Positions 5,985 through 9,985 of a stretch of 9,985 nucleotides of DNA are shown piece by piece; position 1 is the stretch's first letter; each line of letters opens with the position of its first letter. Location: NCBI GenBank assembly GCA_003446335.1, contig DMAZ01000100.1, forward strand, positions 1 to 9,985, given 5' to 3'. The DNA comes from Lachnospiraceae bacterium (lineage in GTDB: Bacteria; Bacillota_A; Clostridia; Lachnospirales; Lachnospiraceae). The translations under genes were made by a program, and so were the position numbers. Under the pieces are notes generated by a model. It made no database searches. It saw only the letters and a list, made by a program, of their open reading frames with translations, and had not been told where the DNA came from.

Positions 5985-6033
5985 AAGCACCTGCACAGAT
6001 GATCTCGCTGCGATATCTGTGCAGGTGCTTTTA
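5985..6033. terminator. Terminator between metY and the convergent DUF1846 gene, probably bidirectional
   Basis: AAGCACCTGCACAGAT (5985-6000) pairs perfectly with ATCTGTGCAGGTGCTT (6015-6030) in a 16-base-pair stem with a 14-base loop. Ts follow on the plus strand (6029-6032). On the minus strand the stem is followed by CTTATTTG, less T-rich but usable. The convergent arrangement of the two genes fits a shared terminator. Confidence 0.9.
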
Positions 6034-6079
6034 TCAACTGTATTGTTTATTGAGTGACGGTAAAGATCATACAGTCTTA

Positions 6080-7558
6080 TCAGTGGAATATCTTCTTGTT
6101 CTCATAGACCGGCTCACAGGTCATCTGCACACCGAGCTTCTTCATCAGTGTGCGGTCGACAGGGGAGAGCATGACCGAGCAGTGGGCCTGGCAGCCTCTC
6201 AGAGCCGGCAGGGCGGCCATTACATCTGCCGCTTTCGGGTCCGTAGCAGCTGAGATAGACAGCGCGTAGAGGACTTCATCTGTGTGCAGTCTCGGGTTCT
6301 TACCGCCAAGGTATGTCGTCTTCAGAGTCTGTATAGGCTGGATCGCTTCCGGAGAAATGATTTTTACTTCGTGCGGGACCCCTGCGATCATCTTCAATGC
6401 GTTGAGAAGAGCCGCGGATGTCGGTCCGAGCAGATCGGAGGTCCTGCCGGTAACGATCGTGCCGTCATTCAGTTCGATCGCGGCAGCCGGCGCGCCTGTC
6501 TTCTCCGCTCTCTGCATGGCCGGGGCGACGATACGGCGGTCGCTCTTGGAAACGTGGGCCTGCTTCATGATCATTTCGATCTTGTCGGCCTCATCCTCAT
6601 ATCGGGTGCCGTCGGCCAGACCGATGAGGGCTTCATAGTAGCGCCGGATGATTTCCTGACGGGAGGCTTCGCGGCAGACTTCATCGTCGACGATGCATTT
6701 GCCCGCCATATTGACGCCCATATCCGTCGGTGACTTATAAGGGCATTCGCCGTAGATCGTCTCGAACATTGCCTGAAGGACCGGGAAAGCCTGGACGTCA
6801 CGGTTATAATTGACGGTCGTCTCGCCATAGGCTTCAAGGTGGAACGGGTCGATCATGTTCACGTCATTCAGATCTGCCGTGGCAGCCTCGTAGGCGAGAT
6901 TTACCTCGTGTTTAAGGGGCAGGTTCCAGATCGGGAATGTTTCGAACTTGGCATAGCCGGCGTTTATTCCGCGCTTGTGGTCATGGTAGAGCTGGGAGAG
7001 GCAGGTGGCAAGCTTTCCGGAACCAGGGCCCGGAGCGGTCACGATGACCAGCGGCCTGGACGTCTCAATATAATCATTCTTTCCGTATCCTTCGTCGCTG
7101 ACGATGAAGGGGACATTGTGAGGATATCCTTTGATGATATAGTGAAGATAGACATGTACGCCGTACTTTTCCAGATGATTTTTGAAGAGGACGGCTGCGT
7201 CCTGGCCGGTGAAATGAGTGATGACCACGGAACCGACATAAAGACCGCAGTCCCTGAATTCATTCATGAGACGCAGTACATCCGTATCATACGTGATACC
7301 CAGATCACCTCTCACTTTATTGTTTTCTATATCGGTCGCCGAGATGACGATTACAATTTCGGTCTGATCTCTGAGCTGAAGCAGCATGCGAAGCTTGGAG
7401 TCGGGCTGAAAACCCGGAAGTACCCGGGAGGCATGGTAATCATCGAACAGCTTTCCGCCGAATTCAAGATAAAGCTTTCCGCCGAATTGATTGATCCTTT
7501 TTCGAATCATATCGGACTGCATTTCAAGGTATTTTTCATTACTGAAGCCGATTTTCAT
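6080..7558 (-). CDS. DUF1846 / UPF0371 family protein of unknown function
   Basis: This family is conserved across Firmicutes and some Actinobacteria, but its biochemical role is not established as far as I know. The 492-residue product is full length and probably cytoplasmic, with no signal peptide or membrane segment. It opens with MKIGFSNEKYLEMQSDMI and LYLEFGGKLFDDYHASRVLPGF-type sequence (29-50), the family signature. A middle segment reads VIVTAPGPGSGKLATCLSQL (171-190). Its GPGSGK resembles a nucleotide P-loop, but the family is not a proven NTPase. Conserved blocks follow: FETFPIWNLPLKHEVN (205-220) and NMIDPFHLEAYG (234-245). Near the C-terminus are LGGKNPRLHTDEVL (417-430) and LSPVDRTLMKKLG (464-476). 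The start at 7558 has a perfect AGGAGG a few bases upstream. It is divergent from ftsH and convergent with metY, so it is transcribed alone. A 24-base direct duplication encodes two FGGKL copies near the N-terminus. Family assignment is secure; function is open. Confidence 0.92.
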   Translation of the reverse strand: MKIGFSNEKYLEMQSDMIRKRINQFGGKLYLEFGGKLFDDYHASRVLPGFQPDSKLRMLLQLRDQTEIVIVISATDIENNKVRGDLGITYDTDVLRLMNEFRDCGLYVGSVVITHFTGQDAAVLFKNHLEKYGVHVYLHYIIKGYPHNVPFIVSDEGYGKNDYIETSRPLVIVTAPGPGSGKLATCLSQLYHDHKRGINAGYAKFETFPIWNLPLKHEVNLAYEAATADLNDVNMIDPFHLEAYGETTVNYNRDVQAFPVLQAMFETIYGECPYKSPTDMGVNMAGKCIVDDEVCREASRQEIIRRYYEALIGLADGTRYEDEADKIEMIMKQAHVSKSDRRIVAPAMQRAEKTGAPAAAIELNDGTIVTGRTSDLLGPTSAALLNALKMIAGVPHEVKIISPEAIQPIQTLKTTYLGGKNPRLHTDEVLYALSISAATDPKAADVMAALPALRGCQAHCSVMLSPVDRTLMKKLGVQMTCEPVYENKKIFH

Positions 7559-7563
7559 GCGTT

Positions 7564-7569
7564 CCTCCT
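7564..7569 (-). promoter_or_regulatory. Perfect Shine-Dalgarno site of the DUF1846 gene
   Basis: On the minus strand AGGAGG stands five bases before ATG 7558. This fixes the start and predicts efficient translation. Confidence 0.85.
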
Positions 7570-7677
7570 TACGTGTGTCGGGTCGATCGTTAAAACGGAC
7601 GCTTACGATCCGCTGAGATACTTATCCGTGAACCGGGACCGCTTTAAGAGGCTGATCATACAGTTCAACATCTTTTA

Positions 7678-7706
7678 AATATATCAGAATATGAGTGGCG
7701 ATGCAA
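7678..7706 (-). promoter_or_regulatory. Candidate promoter of the DUF1846 gene
   Basis: On the minus strand TTGCAT (7706-7701) and TATATT (7683-7678) are 17 bases apart. The -10 box misses consensus by one base; the -35 is weaker. The start would fall near 7671, leaving about 110 bases of leader. Confidence 0.5.
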
Positions 7707-7787
7707 AGAGATTATTTGACTATCTGTAATGGATCTCTTCCGACGATCCGTTCCGCTTAAAATGCGAATGTCCGCAGACGGAACCGG

Positions 7788-7806
7788 AACGTTTTCGAAA
7801 ATCGTT
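7788..7806. promoter_or_regulatory. Operator-like near-palindrome between divergent promoters
   Basis: AACG, then the perfect 10-base palindrome TTTTCGAAAA (7792-7801), then T and CGTT form a 19-base near-palindrome with one extra base on the right. It sits between the two divergent promoters, a natural place for a shared regulator. It is not CIRCE or a CtsR site. Confidence 0.35.
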
Positions 7807-7850
7807 CGTAAAGTTCACAAAAGTTTTACAGGTATGGGGAATACATGTTC

Positions 7851-7879
7851 TTGCATATTTGAGACAAAATCCATATAAT
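7851..7879 (+). promoter_or_regulatory. Promoter of ftsH
   Basis: TTGCAT (7851-7856) is followed after exactly 17 bases by a perfect TATAAT (7874-7879). Transcription should start near 7886, about 100 bases before ATG 7987. Confidence 0.65.
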
Positions 7880-7986
7880 TGAATATGTCTGTCCATGGCG
7901 TATCTGCGTTCCTTAAGATCCTGTCAGCGGACAGATCAGACATCGCGGCGGTACAGAACGGACCGGCCGCGTATGAAAGGAGAAAA

Positions 7987-9985
7987 ATGGATAACAACAG
8001 AAATAATAATAATCAGCATGATAACGGAAACCGGAACCGTCAGTCTCTGATTATTTTTCTGGTATGTCTGATGGTCGGCCTGATCGGTATGGGTCTGTTC
8101 TCAGGTATGCTTGACACGTCAACATCCAGAAAGATAACCTATGACAAGTTCATACAGATGCTGGAAAATAATGAGGTCAAATCTGTAACGATCAAGAATT
8201 CGACACTTGAGATCGAACCGACCGCACAGACTGACGAGACAGGAAAAATCACTTATCACACGGCTATGACCGAGGATGAGACGGCTCTGACGGAGCGCCT
8301 TGCGCGCTATAAGGTGGAGTTCTCGAAAGAGGAGACATCCATCATCAGCGAGATCGTCTACTCTATCCTGAGCTTTCTGATACCTTTTATCCTGTTCATG
8401 GTGATCATAAGTATGTTCATGGGCAGAATGAACCGTGGCGGAGGCGTCATGGGGGTCGGCAAGAACAAGGCCAAGACATATGTACAGAAAGATACCGGTA
8501 TCACTTTCCGGGATGTAGCGGGCGAAGATGAGGCCAAGGAGAGCCTGCAGGAATGTGTTGATTTCCTGCATAACCCGGGTAAGTTCTCGGCTATCGGCGC
8601 AAAACTTCCGAAAGGGGCCTTACTCGTGGGACCTCCCGGTACAGGTAAGACGCTTCTGGCCAAGGCTGTAGCGGGAGAGGCGAAAGTTCCTTTCTTCTCC
8701 CTGTCCGGATCTGAATTCGTGGAAATGTTCGTCGGCGTCGGTGCAAGCCGTGTCCGCGATCTTTTTGACGAAGCCAAGAAAAATGCTCCCTGCATCATCT
8801 TCATAGATGAGATCGATGCAATCGGAAAGACACGTGACAGCGGCAGATTTGGCGGGAATGATGAAAGAGAGCAGACTCTGAATCAGCTGCTTGCTGAGAT
8901 GGACGGTTTTGACGCGACCAAAGGACTCCTGATCCTGGCGGCAACGAACAGGCCGGAGATTCTTGATCCGGCACTTCTTCGTCCGGGACGTTTCGACAGA
9001 CGTGTCATCGTGGATCGACCGGACCTGAAGGGCCGTGTCGCGATCCTTAAAGTACATGCCAAGGACGTTCTGATGGATGATACCGTCGATCTGGACGCCA
9101 TTGCTCTAGCTACAGGCGGCGCAGTCGGATCCGACCTGGCCAATATGATCAACGAGGCTGCTATTCTTGCGGTTCGCAACGGCCGTCATCAGGTATGCCA
9201 GAAGGATCTGCTGGAGGCAGTGGAAGTCGTTCTTGTCGGTAAGGAAAAGAAAGATCGTATTCTCAGCGTGGAGGAGAGAAGAATTGTGTCCTATCATGAG
9301 ATCGGTCACGCTCTGTGCTCGGCTCTTCAGAAGAATACCGAGCCTGTCCAGAAGATTACGATCATACCGAGGACGATGGGTGCTCTCGGCTATGTAATGA
9401 ATGTTCCTGAAGAAGAGAAGTATCTCAATACCAAGAAGGAACTGGAAGCGCAGCTTGTCATGACACTCGGCGGAAGAGCGGCGGAAGAAATCGTTTTCGA
9501 TACGGTCACGACCGGTGCAGCCAACGATATTGAGAAAGCGACCAAGATTGCCCGCGCGATGATCACACAGTACGGTATGTCCGAAAAATTCGGTCTGATG
9601 GGTCTTGCCAGTGTAGAGAGCCAGTATCTTGACGGAAGGGCTGTTCTGAACTGCGGTGATCAGACCGCTACGGAAATCGACCATGAAGTCATGACTCTTC
9701 TGAAGAAATCCTATGAACAGGCTCTTGATCTTCTCAGCGCGCATCGCAGTACACTGAATCAGCTGGCTGAATATCTTATCCAGAAAGAAACGATAACCGG
9801 AAAAGAGTTCATGAAGATCTTCCGTGAGGCGGAAGGGCTTCCCGAACCGGTTTTCGAAGAGAGCGGGAACAGGGTATCTTTACAGGATCCTGCAGCAGCG
9901 GAGAATCCCGAGTTTGCTCCTGAACAGGTGCCTTATCCGGAAACAGCCCGGAATCAGATACCTTATCCGGAGACTGCTTCGAATC
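7987..9985 (+). CDS. ftsH: ATP-dependent zinc metalloprotease FtsH, 3' end outside the window
   Basis: A membrane-anchored AAA+ protease (peptidase family M41) that works as a hexamer. It extracts and degrades misfolded membrane proteins and selected cytoplasmic regulators. The 666 residues present start at ATG 7987, preceded by AAAGGAG (7976-7982). After an Asn-rich head come transmembrane helix 1 (about 20-42), a small extracytoplasmic domain (43-117), and helix 2 (about 124-145). The AAA+ module has Walker A GPPGTGKT (215-222), pore motif FVG (248-250), Walker B IIFIDEID (270-277), and arginine fingers Arg332 and Arg335 in RPGRFDR. The protease site is HEIGH (437-441, catalytic Glu438) with Asp514 as likely third zinc ligand. 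HEIGH replaces the commoner HEAGH and keeps all catalytic residues. No stop occurs before base 9985. The tail ends in a 10-residue repeat ([19 protein letters not shown]). It is divergent from the DUF1846 gene and has its own promoter; no tilS or hpt gene precedes it. Confidence 0.97.
   Translation, partial: MDNNRNNNNQHDNGNRNRQSLIIFLVCLMVGLIGMGLFSGMLDTSTSRKITYDKFIQMLENNEVKSVTIKNSTLEIEPTAQTDETGKITYHTAMTEDETALTERLARYKVEFSKEETSIISEIVYSILSFLIPFILFMVIISMFMGRMNRGGGVMGVGKNKAKTYVQKDTGITFRDVAGEDEAKESLQECVDFLHNPGKFSAIGAKLPKGALLVGPPGTGKTLLAKAVAGEAKVPFFSLSGSEFVEMFVGVGASRVRDLFDEAKKNAPCIIFIDEIDAIGKTRDSGRFGGNDEREQTLNQLLAEMDGFDATKGLLILAATNRPEILDPALLRPGRFDRRVIVDRPDLKGRVAILKVHAKDVLMDDTVDLDAIALATGGAVGSDLANMINEAAILAVRNGRHQVCQKDLLEAVEVVLVGKEKKDRILSVEERRIVSYHEIGHALCSALQKNTEPVQKITIIPRTMGALGYVMNVPEEEKYLNTKKELEAQLVMTLGGRAAEEIVFDTVTTGAANDIEKATKIARAMITQYGMSEKFGLMGLASVESQYLDGRAVLNCGDQTATEIDHEVMTLLKKSYEQALDLLSAHRSTLNQLAEYLIQKETITGKEFMKIFREAEGLPEPVFEESGNRVSLQDPAAAENPEFAPEQVPYPETARNQIPYPETASN
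9931..9985 (+). repeat. 30-base tandem repeat in the ftsH tail, cut by the window end
   Basis: Unit one (9931-9960) and the partial unit two (9961-9985) match at 20 of 25 bases and share CCTTATCCGG and GAATC. They encode successive PYPET motifs at residues 649-653 and 659-663. More copies may follow outside the window. Confidence 0.75.

Larger units (their letters stand above)
7559..7986. other. 428-base divergent intergenic region between the DUF1846 gene and ftsH
   Basis: No gene is supported here. It contains a minus-strand promoter (7678-7706), a near-palindrome centred on TTTTCGAAAA (7788-7806), a plus-strand promoter (7851-7879), and a roughly 100-base ftsH leader. Also present are CGGAAC twice in tandem (7779-7784, 7785-7790) facing an inverted GTTCCG at 7750-7755. 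In the ftsH leader, CTGTC (7921-7925) and GACAG (7930-7934) form a hairpin around AGCG. It is extended by GAT/ATC with one bulged C. Confidence 0.6.

Noticed and set aside
6839..7678. A plus-strand open frame of 279 codons antisense to the DUF1846 gene.
   Set aside because: The minus-strand DUF1846 protein is full length and conserved with a perfect ribosome site; the plus-strand frame has no family match.
7559..7986. CIRCE (HrcA) or CtsR heat-shock operator upstream of ftsH.
   Set aside because: Neither TTAGCACTC-N9-GAGTGCTAA nor the GGTCAAA tandem heptads of CtsR are present.
1..9985. CRISPR array, insertion sequence, prophage, toxin-antitoxin or defence cluster.
   Set aside because: I saw no spaced identical repeats, transposase, integrase, phage genes, attachment-like duplication or paired small toxin genes. 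Most of the window is core genome.

Overview
The window reads as chromosomal DNA of a Gram-positive, low-to-mid-GC bacterium of the class Clostridia, most likely a Lachnospiraceae-like member. The evidence is the cysS-mrnC-rlmB-sigH gene order, an SigH-type sporulation/transition-state sigma factor, strong AGGAGG-type Shine-Dalgarno sites, a LacX-type aldose epimerase, a DUF1846 protein and an FtsH with an HEIGH zinc motif. Placement below class level is inference. No tRNA, rRNA, insertion sequence, prophage or CRISPR array is visible.

Layout. (1) Positions 1-2778 (+) hold a compact run of translation and RNA genes: the 3' part of cysS, Mini-ribonuclease III (mrnC), the 23S rRNA 2'-O-methyltransferase rlmB, and sigH. 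Gaps are 63, 15 and 18 bases, so this is probably one transcript. The NYN-domain gene yacP/rae1, which lies between rlmB and sigH in Bacillus, is absent. (2) A LacX-type aldose 1-epimerase follows at 2906-3790, closed by a strong intrinsic terminator at 3934-3966. (3) A good sigma-A-like promoter overlaps that terminator and points at a 68-residue stand-alone NUMOD1-like protein (4083-4289). This is the least ordinary gene here. (4) After a 370-base leader rich in inverted repeats comes an O-acetylhomoserine sulfhydrylase, metY (4660-5943), ending at a terminator shared with the convergent gene. (5) On the minus strand, 6080-7558 encodes a DUF1846/UPF0371 protein. (6) A 428-base divergent intergenic region has promoter-like sites on both strands and a near-palindrome between them. 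(7) ftsH (7987 to the window end, open at 3') encodes the membrane AAA+ zinc protease. Its C-terminal tail enters a 10-residue PYPET repeat as the window closes.

How the genes relate. The first block links tRNA charging (CysRS), 23S rRNA 3'/5' maturation (Mini-III) and 23S modification (RlmB) with the transition-state regulator SigH. MetY makes homocysteine from O-acetylhomoserine and sulfide, feeding methionine synthesis. FtsH handles membrane-protein quality control. The remaining genes look independently transcribed. Most of the window is ordinary core genome. The points worth a second look are the NUMOD1 mini-protein and its promoter/terminator overlap, the metY leader, the operator-like palindrome upstream of ftsH, and the FtsH tail repeat.
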